Origin: Planctomycetota bacterium
GTDB lineage: Bacteria > Planctomycetota > B15-G4 > SIAN01
Direction: 5' to 3'
Assembly (NCBI GenBank): GCA_016795285.1
Contig: JAEUIC010000001.1
Location: forward strand, 124,001-188,000
Length of the DNA stretch: 64,000 nucleotides
The position numbers were made by a program, and so were the translations under genes. The notes beneath the pieces are model-generated. The model had not been told where the DNA came from. It saw only the letters and a list, made by a program, of their open reading frames with translations, and ran no database searches. Positions within the stretch are counted from its first letter, which is position 1. Each line of letters starts with the position of its first letter. Shown piece after piece: positions 32,261 through 41,271 of the stretch.

Positions 32261-32422
32261 CGCCTCGCTCCCGCTGCCTCAACTCGCGAAGGGCGCCCCG
32301 AAGCACTGACGCGTTCGCGAGCCGCTGCTGACCAAGCGTAGCTCGGGAGCATTCACCTGGCGGCGTTCGTGAACGCCGTCGCTCGCTCCCCCGCTCGCGA
32401 AAACCCGAGCTATCGTCCACCC

Positions 32423-34060
32423 ATGACTCTCGGCCCTGCCCCGAGCGAGACAGACGAAGCGAAGGTGCGTCGGCGCACGGCGCTGCTCTTGGCAGCGATC
32501 GTGGCGATCGCATGGGCAGCAAGACACGGCGGGCTCACCGGCCCCTTCGGCGAAGGGTGGCAGCAGTTGGGCGCCTTCTATGGCAAGCAGGCGCGCAACT
32601 ACTTGCGCTACGGCGCAGCGGCGACCGGATTTGCCGGTGTGGTGAATGCAGAGGCATCCCCTCCATCGGAATGGGCCTGGTACCTGCACCATCCTCCGGG
32701 CCTCGGTTGGACGATGGCGGCCTGCTTCGCGACGCTGGGGATCAGCGCGTTCGCCGCGAAGATCACCGGGATGCTCGCGGCGCTCACGCAGGTCGTGATC
32801 ACCTACCTGCTGGTCGCACGCTGCTTGTCGCGGCGCGCGGGTCTCGCGGCAGCTTTCACGACGGCGGTGGTACCGGCCGGCGCCTACTTCTCGACCCATG
32901 GGAGCGAACTCGGCCCACAGGCGATCGCACTGCTTTTGCTGGCATTGCTGCTCGATGTTCGAGCGGGCGAGCGGGCGAGCGGGCGAGCGGGCGAGCGGGC
33001 GGCATCACCTCCGCGCGTTGCGGGCACCGCTGCGGCCATCGCGGGAGCGGCGCTCTATTCCTGGGCGGCGCTTCCGATTGCGGCAGCGTTCGCATGGCGT
33101 GACGCCCGAGCGCGCCACTGGCGTCGCGTCGCGGCGATCGGCACTGCGGCGCTTCTCCCCTTCGCGCTCCACCTCGCGCAGACGTGGTGGGTGATGCGGC
33201 ATGCGACCGGCGTGCTCCACGGCGGCAGTCTCTTCGAAGCGCTGCTGAACCGGAGCGTCGGCGAATCCCGCTGGTGGGCCAGCGTCGATGCTGCGGACTC
33301 GATGCGGCGACTCTGGGGGCATGCCCGCTTCGATTTCACGCGCATCGGGCTGGGGCTCGCCGCGATCGGCGCCGTCATGCTCGCCACCGCTCGTCGGACC
33401 GAGCAGGCCTCCCCGACCGGACTCGCGAGCGCTCGACCGCTGTTCTTCGCGCTGACCGCGCTTGCACTGGGCTACACGCTGCCGTTTCCGCAAGGAGTGC
33501 TCGTCCACCGCTACTGGCTGCTCGTGGCGCTGCCGCTCGTCGCGCTGCTGGTCGGTGTCGTGACGCACGTCGTGACGGCCGCCATCGCCGCTCGGAGAGT
33601 CGGAACCTGGATCACCCTCGCGCTGCTGGGTGCGATGGCGTGGGAGGGGCTCGAGGCCACCCTGCGGTGGCAGAAGCGCGACTCGACGCCCTGGTTCGAG
33701 GAGGCGGGGCAGGTGGTGCGCGACCTCGTTCCGGCGGGTCGGACCCTCGTCACCTGCGAACCGTTCAGCGACTCCCTCGAGTTCTATGCCGAGCGACGCG
33801 TGCTCGGCGACGTCGGTGACGCCGAAATTCCGGCCGAGCCGGCAGAGTTGATCGAGCGGCTCGCGTCCGACCTGCCCTGGTTCGTGCTCGCGCTGCCGCC
33901 CGTCGAGGAGCCGACGGTGGCGTGGCGGCGCGTGCCCCCTTGGCTCGAGGAGCACGCCTACGTGGCAGCTCGACGGCAGTTGCCGGGAGCCGCGCGCGAG
34001 CTGCGGCTCTACGACTTGTCGCGCCGTCCAGACGGGACCCGTTACGAGTTCAACCGATGA
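32423..34060 (+). CDS. Multi-spanning membrane protein, glycosyltransferase-39-like, with internal 8-bp tandem repeat
   Basis: 545 aa. About ten hydrophobic segments are visible (for example TALLLAAIVAIAWAA, TMAACFATLGISAFAA, AIALLLLALLLDV, VAGTAAAIAGAAL, IGLGLAAIGAVML, LLVALPLVALLVGVV). A first loop carries WAWYLHHPPGLGWTM, where GT39/ArnT-like dolichyl- or polyprenyl-phosphate sugar transferases keep acidic/aromatic motifs. The soluble C-terminal end is about 130 residues. Residues 180-193 (RAGERASGRAGERA) are encoded by five copies of an 8-bp unit, a slippage-prone tract. Its stop overlaps the SGNH gene start by 4 bp. GC content reads slightly lower than in neighbours. The function is inferred from topology only. 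Confidence 0.68.
   Translation: MTLGPAPSETDEAKVRRRTALLLAAIVAIAWAARHGGLTGPFGEGWQQLGAFYGKQARNYLRYGAAATGFAGVVNAEASPPSEWAWYLHHPPGLGWTMAACFATLGISAFAAKITGMLAALTQVVITYLLVARCLSRRAGLAAAFTTAVVPAGAYFSTHGSELGPQAIALLLLALLLDVRAGERASGRAGERAASPPRVAGTAAAIAGAALYSWAALPIAAAFAWRDARARHWRRVAAIGTAALLPFALHLAQTWWVMRHATGVLHGGSLFEALLNRSVGESRWWASVDAADSMRRLWGHARFDFTRIGLGLAAIGAVMLATARRTEQASPTGLASARPLFFALTALALGYTLPFPQGVLVHRYWLLVALPLVALLVGVVTHVVTAAIAARRVGTWITLALLGAMAWEGLEATLRWQKRDSTPWFEEAGQVVRDLVPAGRTLVTCEPFSDSLEFYAERRVLGDVGDAEIPAEPAELIERLASDLPWFVLALPPVEEPTVAWRRVPPWLEEHAYVAARRQLPGAARELRLYDLSRRPDGTRYEFNR
32961..33000 (+). repeat. Five tandem copies of the octamer GAGCGGGC inside the membrane-protein gene
   Basis: Five perfect 8-bp units lie back to back within the coding frame. 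Because 8 is not a multiple of 3, gain or loss of one or two units would shift the frame and truncate the protein shortly after the fifth or sixth membrane segment; three units restore it. Confidence 0.9.
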
Positions 34061-35751
34061 CGCGAACGGCGAAGCGCCTCCTGCTCGCGGCGAGCGGACC
34101 ACCGCTGCTGCTTGCCTTGCTCTTCGCGGCTGCCGAGGCGTTGCTGGCGTTGCGCCCCGATCGGCGGCCGTGCTTCCTCGTTCGCTCGGGCCACGGTGCG
34201 AACGAGAGGATCGCGGCATCGGGCCGCGCGCCGACGACTTCGGCCAAGCTGCGCACGCCGGAGTTCGCCGCGCAGCCCCCCGCCGGGACGATCCGCGTGC
34301 TGGCGCTCGGCGACTCGACGATGTACGGCGTCCCGTTCGATCCGCCGCTGCCCTTCGCCGATTGGCTCGCGTTGCGGCTGCCGCTGCTGCTGCCGGGGCG
34401 CGCTTTCGAGGTGGTGAACCTCGGAGCGAGCGGCATGTGCAGCGAAGACGTGCTCGACCTGCTGCGCGAGAGCGGCAGCGTAGGCGCGTCGCTGCTGGTC
34501 ATCTACGTCGGGCACAACGAGTTCCTCGACATGAACCTGCCGCGCGTGCTCGATCCCGCGAGCCACGCCTTCCGGCGAGCCCTGTCGCGGACGCGCGTCG
34601 GTGCCGCCCTCCTCGAGATGACGATGCAGCCGCCGCGCTCGACCATGGCGGACGTCGTGAACCGGCGCACCCTGGTCCACGATGAGCCGCTGATCCCGCC
34701 CGAGGCGATCGAGCGCGGGCTCGAAACCTACCGCAGCAATCTCGTCGCGATCGTGGAGCTGGCTTCCGGCTGGGGGATCGAGGTCGCGCTGGTCCGTCCC
34801 GTCGCCGACGCATGGGACTCCGCTCCGCACCTCTCCTGCTTCTCTCCCTCGACGAGTCGCGCAGCGCGCGCTGCATTCCTGGTCGAGTGCGAGGCGATCC
34901 GCGTCGAGCGACGCGCGCTCGAGGAGCGCGCGGAGCGCGGGGAGACAGCGTCACCCGCCTCCATCGAGAGCCTGCTCGATCGCCTCGATGCGCTGGCGCG
35001 CGTCGACGGTGCGGTGGCACTCCTCCCATGGGAGCGTGGCCGCCTCCTGCTACTTCGCGGTGATCGCGACGCGGCGCGCACCGCTCTGCGGGAGGCGCTC
35101 GACCTCGACGGATATCCGTGGCGCCAACTGCCGCGTGGCGGAGAGGCTGTCGCCGAAGTCGCGGCGAGCACCGGTGCGTTCCTGGTCGACGCGGCGCCGC
35201 TCTTCGATGCCGAGTCGGCGCCGTGCCTGCCCGACCAGCGCGGCCTGTTCGTCGACGACGTCCATCCCGATCGTCGCGGCCACGAGCTCCTCGCCGAGGC
35301 GACTCTCAGGACTCTCGCGCAGCACGGCTGGATCGCCCCCGCCGCGGATTGGCGCTTCGCCGACGAGCCGTCGATCGAGGAGTACCGCATCCGCTCGGGC
35401 TTCCGGCCGGCCGCTCAGGCGACATCTCTCGCACGGGAGGCGTTCATGCTGCTGGGCGCGTCCCAGTTCGATCGCAGCGCGCGCGCGGCCCTGCGCGCGG
35501 CGCAGCGCAAGCTCGACCTCGCGCTCACGATCGACTCCGGCTGCGCCGAGGCGCATCTCGGGTGCGCGGTGGTTGCCGCGATCCGCGGCGAGGCGGACGC
35601 AGCGCTGGCGGCCATCGAGCGGGCGCGCGCGCGCGACGCCGCGATCGACCGCCTGCTGGTCGAGCCGTGGGAATCGGTGCCGGCAATGCGGCAGGCGTTC
35701 GAGGCGACCGGGCTGGCCGTGAGCGAAGGAAAGCTCGCGCGCCAGCGATAG
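34057..35751 (+). CDS. Membrane-anchored SGNH/GDSL hydrolase-like protein
   Basis: 564 aa. N-terminal anchor about 8-32. SGNH blocks: VLALGDSTMYG (Ser87), VVNLGASGMCSEDV (Gly), VIYVGHNEFLD (Asn154) and FVDDVHPDRRGHELLAE (Asp400, His403). Catalytic residues are therefore complete, although about 150 residues separate blocks III and V. The C-terminal 90 residues form TPR-like helices (KLDLALTIDSGCAEAHLG). Such proteins O-acetylate or de-acetylate polysaccharides or lipids at the cell surface. Translation is coupled to the membrane protein upstream (ATGA at 34057-34060), so the two probably act on the same glycan. Confidence 0.85.
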   Translation: MTRTAKRLLLAASGPPLLLALLFAAAEALLALRPDRRPCFLVRSGHGANERIAASGRAPTTSAKLRTPEFAAQPPAGTIRVLALGDSTMYGVPFDPPLPFADWLALRLPLLLPGRAFEVVNLGASGMCSEDVLDLLRESGSVGASLLVIYVGHNEFLDMNLPRVLDPASHAFRRALSRTRVGAALLEMTMQPPRSTMADVVNRRTLVHDEPLIPPEAIERGLETYRSNLVAIVELASGWGIEVALVRPVADAWDSAPHLSCFSPSTSRAARAAFLVECEAIRVERRALEERAERGETASPASIESLLDRLDALARVDGAVALLPWERGRLLLLRGDRDAARTALREALDLDGYPWRQLPRGGEAVAEVAASTGAFLVDAAPLFDAESAPCLPDQRGLFVDDVHPDRRGHELLAEATLRTLAQHGWIAPAADWRFADEPSIEEYRIRSGFRPAAQATSLAREAFMLLGASQFDRSARAALRAAQRKLDLALTIDSGCAEAHLGCAVVAAIRGEADAALAAIERARARDAAIDRLLVEPWESVPAMRQAFEATGLAVSEGKLARQR

Positions 35752-35791
35752 TCCCGCCTGCGACCCGCGCCGCGCGGCAGCGCCCCGCCGC

Positions 35792-36835
35792 TCACGTCCC
35801 CGGCGTGCGCTTCACCTTCACGGTCTTGCCCTGCTTCGCGGCTTCCTCGATGGCGTAGCAGATCTCGTGGACGTGGGCGCAGGCGTTCAGGTCGTTCTCG
35901 GGGCGGACGTCGCGGCGGATGCAGTCGACGAAGTGGTCGAACTGCCCCTGGTAGGGATGGTGCTCGACCTTGCCGGAGTCGGGCAGGTCGGCGGGGATCG
36001 TGGTCCAGGTGCTCTGGCCCGGCCACGCGAGCGTGTAGAGCTTGTCGTAGTTGATCGAGCCCTTGTCGCCCTGCAGCACGATCGGGAAGTGGTAGGGGTT
36101 GCGGCACTCGATCGAGGTGTGGACCGAGCCGGTCGCGCCGTCCTCGAAGCGGAACAGCGCCGTCGAGTTGGGCGCGTACTCGTACTGCAGCGGGTTCTTC
36201 GGCGAGCAGCCCTTCATCGCCGCGACCTCGGTGACGCGCCGCCCCATGAACCAGGTGAGCGCGTCGATCGCGTGGCAGCCGGCGGTCAGCTCGGCGGAGA
36301 CGCTGATCTCCTTCCGGCGGTTCCAGTCCCACTGCTTGTACCAGGGGCCGCAGCCGTGGTTGTAGGCGACCTCGCCGTGGAAGACGTCGCCGAGCAGCCC
36401 CTGCTGCAGGAACGCCTTGATGTTCTTGAACAGGCCGATCCAGCGCAGCTCGAAGCAGACGCTGGTCTTCACGCCCGCCGCGTTCACCGCCGCCACCATC
36501 TTCCGCAGGCTCGCCGGATCGAGCGCGACCGGCTTCTCGATGACGATGTGCTTCCCCGCCTTGGCGGCGGCGATCGTCTCGGCCGGATGGCTCGGGTGCG
36601 GCGTCGCCAGCACCACCACGTCGAGCCCGCTGTGCTTCAGGAAGCGCGCCCGATCGGCATAGGGCGCCGCATGGGCGAGCCCCTTCTCCGCGATGAAGCG
36701 GCGCGCGTTCTCCTCCTCGCGCGAGCAGACGGCGACCACTTCGCAGCCGTCCACGCGCTTCCAGTTGTCGACGTGCGCGCCGGCCACCCAGCCGGTGCCG
36801 ATGATCCCGATGCCGAGCCTCTTCGTGGTCGCCAC
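35792..36835 (-). CDS. Gfo/Idh/MocA-family oxidoreductase
   Basis: 347 aa from GTG 36835 with AAGGAG 6 bases upstream. NAD(P)-binding GIIGTGWVAGAHVDNW (about 10-25), VVVLATPHPSHP, the EKP motif IVIEKPVALDP (about 99-109), and a C-terminal sheet domain with ELTAGCHAIDALTWFMGRRV (His of the catalytic GxHxxD type). Members oxidise or reduce sugars and cyclitols (glucose-fructose oxidoreductase, inositol dehydrogenase). It is not contiguous with the 17-30 kb cluster but could supply a cyclitol or keto-sugar step; that is speculation. Confidence 0.93.
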   Translation of the reverse strand: MATTKRLGIGIIGTGWVAGAHVDNWKRVDGCEVVAVCSREEENARRFIAEKGLAHAAPYADRARFLKHSGLDVVVLATPHPSHPAETIAAAKAGKHIVIEKPVALDPASLRKMVAAVNAAGVKTSVCFELRWIGLFKNIKAFLQQGLLGDVFHGEVAYNHGCGPWYKQWDWNRRKEISVSAELTAGCHAIDALTWFMGRRVTEVAAMKGCSPKNPLQYEYAPNSTALFRFEDGATGSVHTSIECRNPYHFPIVLQGDKGSINYDKLYTLAWPGQSTWTTIPADLPDSGKVEHHPYQGQFDHFVDCIRRDVRPENDLNACAHVHEICYAIEEAAKQGKTVKVKRTPGT

Positions 36836-36880
36836 CGCCTGCTCCTTCCGCGGGTCGCCGCCGTCGGCGACCGCCCCATC

Positions 36881-37735
36881 TCAGCTCTTCGCCTCGTGGC
36901 CGTGCTTGCCGTTGCCGTAGAACGCCTGGATCCGCGCCCAGCCCTCTTCCGCCGTCTCGACGAACTCGATCAGGTCGAGGTCCTCGGGGGAGATCAGCCC
37001 CTCGTCGGCGAGGAACTCGAGGTCGAGCAGCTTGTCCCAGAACTCGCGGCAGAAGAGCACGCACGGGACGCGCGGGATCTTGCCCGTCTGGATCAGCGTC
37101 AGCGCCTCGAACATCTCGTCGAGCGTCCCGAACCCGCCCGGGAAGAAGGCGAGCGCCTTCGCGCGCATGAGGAAGTGCATCTTGCGCATGGCGAAGTAGT
37201 GGAAGTTGAAGCAGAGGCCGGGGTGGATGTAGGGGTTCGGCCGCTGCTCGAACGGCAGCACGATGTTGAGGCCGATCGACTTGGCGCCCACCTCGTGCGC
37301 GCCGCGGTTGGCCGCCTCCATGATCCCGGGCCCGCCGCCGGTGATGACCACGTAGTTGCACTCGTGGCCGACTTGGCAGGCCGACGAGAGCAGCGCGGCG
37401 AACTTCTGCGCCTCGCCGTACCACTTGGCGTGCTTCACCAGCGCCCGCGCGGCGCGCAGCTGCCGCTGCCGCCTCGGATCGTCGGGTTGCGCGACGGCGG
37501 CCGCCTCCGCCTTCGTCACGTGGGTGGTGACATCCTCGGGCGCCGGCACGCGCGCGCTGCCGAAGACGACCACCGTCGAGATGACGCCGTGCTCGCGCAT
37601 CACGAGCTCGGGCTTCAGGAGCTCGAGCTGCAGCCGGATCGGGCGCAGCTCCGGGCGCGCCAGGAAGGCCAAGTCGCGCTCGGCGAGGACGAAACTGGTG
37701 GAGAGCTGCTGCGCTGTCTTGTCCGGCGGGCCCAT
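36881..37735 (-). CDS. LOG-family protein (lysine-decarboxylase-like fold)
   Basis: 284 aa from ATG 37735, chosen for the GGGAG site 5 bases upstream; two further in-frame ATGs exist at 37762 and 37780. Motifs of the TIGR00730/LOG nucleotide-phosphoribohydrolase family: VVVFGSARVP, VVITGGGPGIMEAANRGAH, RKMHFLMRAKALAFFPGG and PGGFGTLDEMFEALTLIQTG (PGGxGTxxE). LOG proteins release bases from nucleoside monophosphates, including cytokinin precursors; many bacterial members are untested. It lies 45 bp upstream of the oxidoreductase gene on the same strand. Confidence 0.9.
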   Translation of the reverse strand: MGPPDKTAQQLSTSFVLAERDLAFLARPELRPIRLQLELLKPELVMREHGVISTVVVFGSARVPAPEDVTTHVTKAEAAAVAQPDDPRRQRQLRAARALVKHAKWYGEAQKFAALLSSACQVGHECNYVVITGGGPGIMEAANRGAHEVGAKSIGLNIVLPFEQRPNPYIHPGLCFNFHYFAMRKMHFLMRAKALAFFPGGFGTLDEMFEALTLIQTGKIPRVPCVLFCREFWDKLLDLEFLADEGLISPEDLDLIEFVETAEEGWARIQAFYGNGKHGHEAKS

Positions 37736-37861
37736 CGCGTCTCCCGGTAGCTCGCGCCTCATGGCGGCTCGGCTGCTCACGGCTGCTCATGGCTGCATGC
37801 GAGGCGGGCACTGTAGCGGCTCGCCCGGCGTCGAGGCCGACTCGCGCGCTACTGTCGCCGC

Positions 37862-38884
37862 ATGGCATTCACCGTCGAACGCGGCGCGACCCATCGCCCC
37901 CTCGGTTTCAGCGCGTCGGTGGGCGGCGACTCCGAGTGGCTCGGCTCGATCGAGGTCGACCGCTGCGCCGCCGACCAGCAGGGCGCCACCGCGGCGCTGC
38001 TCGCCCCGCCAGAAAACCAGGTCAACGAGCCGGTCAACGAGCCGGCCGACGCGGCCCATCGCGCGACGCGCCGCGCGCTGGCGAGCGGCCTCTCCGAAGT
38101 GCGCCGCGTCCTCTTCCGGCACGACGGCCTGCACGTCTCCGCCGCCGCGCGCACCAGCGCCGATCGAGCGACCGCCGGCGCCGTCGACGGCTTCGCACCG
38201 CTCGCCGCGGCGCTCGCGACGCCGGCCGCCACCGCACCAGCGACCGCACCAGCGACCGCGCCACCGAGCGCGCTGGCGACCACCCGCGGCATCGTCGATG
38301 GCGAGCTGGTCAGCCTGCTCGGACTGGCGAGCGGCCGATTGCGGCCGCGCGGTCGCTCGCCATTGCGGCTCACCGTGCTCACCGACGCGCGGCTCGATCG
38401 CGCGACGCTCGAGCCGCTGCTGCGCGAGGCGGCCACGCAGGCGCTCGGCAACGTGGCGGGGCTCGCGAGTGCGCTGCCGGGCGATGGCGTGCTGGCGCTG
38501 GCGAACGGGCTGGCGCAGTCGGCGCGCGTCGAGGCGGGGTCGCTCGGCTACGAGACGTTGCGGGTCGGGATGACGGCGCTGCTGCAGGAGCTGATGCGCG
38601 CGCTGCTGGATCAGGCGTGGCAGCCGGCCGCGGCGTGCTTGGTGCAAGTGAGCGTGGTGGGCGCGGACGACGCGGCCGAAGCGGCGGCGCAGGCCGAAGC
38701 GCTGGCAGCGAGCGACGAGCTCGCGAGCGCGGTCGCGGAGGCGCTCGCGCGCCCGGATGCGACTCCTGCGCGCAGCGGCCGCTTCGCGGTGCGCCGCACC
38801 AAGGACGGTCAGCAGGTGGCGGTGGCGGTGGAAATCGGCCGCGGCCGCCTCGGTGCGACGCGCTGGATCGCGTTGCCGCGCTGA
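37862..38884 (+). CDS. Degenerate ArgJ-fold protein (putative non-catalytic)
   Basis: 340 aa. The overall order resembles ArgJ (glutamate N-acetyltransferase/ornithine acetyltransferase): RPLGFSASVGG at the start, a GLASGRLRPRGRSPLRLTVL segment where ArgJ has GxAKGSGMIxPNMATML, LTDARLDRATLEPLLREAA, GDGVLALANGLA (for DTNDTxxxxANG) and VQVSVVGADDAAEAAAQAEA near the end (for VxVxGAxxxxEAxxxA). The self-cleavage/catalytic Thr motif ATML and the DGEGATK motif are absent, so acetyltransferase activity is unlikely. An Ala/Pro/Thr tract (about 120-135) comes from a 12-bp DNA repeat. No arg gene is nearby. The assignment is by pattern, not alignment. Confidence 0.6.
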   Translation: MAFTVERGATHRPLGFSASVGGDSEWLGSIEVDRCAADQQGATAALLAPPENQVNEPVNEPADAAHRATRRALASGLSEVRRVLFRHDGLHVSAAARTSADRATAGAVDGFAPLAAALATPAATAPATAPATAPPSALATTRGIVDGELVSLLGLASGRLRPRGRSPLRLTVLTDARLDRATLEPLLREAATQALGNVAGLASALPGDGVLALANGLAQSARVEAGSLGYETLRVGMTALLQELMRALLDQAWQPAAACLVQVSVVGADDAAEAAAQAEALAASDELASAVAEALARPDATPARSGRFAVRRTKDGQQVAVAVEIGRGRLGATRWIALPR

Positions 38885-39079
38885 CGGCGCCGATTCGGGC
38901 AGGGCCGCCGCGGCGCGCGCCTTTGCGACCGCCTCATCGAGCGCGACCGTTTCGCTTCATCGAGCGCGGGTCAGATTCCCTTCGTTCGAACCGCCGCTGC
39001 GCGAAGCCGCTCGCGCCGCCGCGGCCTTCCCGATCCCCTCTCGACGCGATCTCGCACCGGTCGCCGTCGGTTTGATGAG

Positions 39080-39110
39080 CCCCTCGGCTGGATCCCCTCC
39101 AGCCGAGGGG
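39080..39110 (+). terminator. Perfect 13-bp hairpin, possible terminator or RNA element
   Basis: CCCCTCGGCTGGA (39080-39092) pairs fully with TCCAGCCGAGGGG (39098-39110) around the five-base loop TCCCC. It lies 196 bases after the ArgJ-like gene. There is no downstream U run, so an intrinsic terminator of the textbook kind is doubtful; Rho-independent function in very GC-rich genomes without U tracts is possible. Confidence 0.45.
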
Positions 39111-39578
39111 ACGTTCGAGCGGCAGGACCAACTGGTGGTGCCGCCGTTCTGCACCGCAATGGGTTGGGGCGAACGCGCTGCGGTGCGGCGTCCACCGCCC
39201 ACCCGCCAGGAGGAGCCGATCTGTTCACCGCCCCTTGGAGCGACGCGCGGGCTCGGCCGCGATCCGCGCCCCAGCGATCTTCATCCAACGTTCACGCGAC
39301 GAAGTTCGTGAGTGGCTCCGTTCTTGCAGTACGTTTGGACGATGAAGCAGTCGACCTCGGCTCTGGTGGGTTCGCCCCCGGGCCGGTCGCCTTCGAGTCG
39401 GTCCACTGGCTGGACGACTTGGCGCACTGCAATGGGCAATGCGCCAGTTCGGCCCGATCGACGACGCTCTCGTGGAGCGACGCCTCGCGCGGCGCCCCGG
39501 AGCGGAACCTGACTTTGGAGTTCGTGAGTTTGGAGACCGAGATGAAGAAGCAGTGGCAACCCCCTCCGCGGCCCGTTT

Positions 39579-39626
39579 CGAACCGCTGAGAGGTGGCGGT
39601 CGCCGATAGCGGCGAACCGCTGAGAG
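39579..39626 (+). repeat. 14-bp direct repeat CGAACCGCTGAGAG
   Basis: Two exact copies at 39579-39592 and 39613-39626, spaced 34 bases start to start (about three helical turns). They lie in the gene-free region upstream of the APP1-like gene, and could be binding sites or a duplication scar. Confidence 0.8.
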
Positions 39627-39862
39627 TGCCCACTCCGCCGCCGGTTGGCGCATCGCGCCGCCGGCGCGGAGGATCGCCGAAGTCGAAACGCCCTCGAATC
39701 GCCCGCCCTCGTATTGCACTGGCCGGCATCACACCGTCCCCGCGTCGCTGATCGCCCGCGCGATCGCCGCAAGCCCGAATCGCAGCGCAGGCCGCTCATT
39801 CGGCCCGCCCGCACTCGTCCGCGCTAGAAACGGCCCGTCCTCCGACGGAGCTCGCGCGCCCC

Positions 39863-41122
<1,260 letters not shown>

Positions 41123-41271
41123 GGGCAGGTAGCGCCCCGACCGGCCGCTCGACGCGGCAGGGGACGCAGCGCCCCCGCTACCCCGCTCCCCACAACGACC
41201 ACCGCCGCGGCCCGTCGGGCGCCGCGGCGGCAGATCGTTCGCTCAGGTCAACGCGGCGTCCCGCAACGCGC

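Larger units (their letters stand above)
38885..39862. other. 978-bp region without a convincing gene
   Basis: All frames here either stop often or give low-complexity, Arg/Ser-rich translations. The stretch is somewhat less GC-rich than the flanks. It contains a perfect 13-bp hairpin (39080-39110), a 14-bp direct repeat (39579-39592 and 39613-39626) and an 11-bp direct repeat CATCGAGCGCG near 38935-38969. A frame at 39164-39589 is open but unlike any protein I know. A non-coding RNA or a decayed gene is possible. Confidence 0.55.

Noticed and set aside
38984..38992. GTTCGAACC, resembling a tRNA T-loop
   Set aside because: Flanking bases do not form a 5-bp T stem and no acceptor or anticodon arm can be drawn.
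39164..39589. Open frame in the gene-free region
   Set aside because: Low-complexity start, no ribosome site and no family resemblance; left as non-coding with low certainty.
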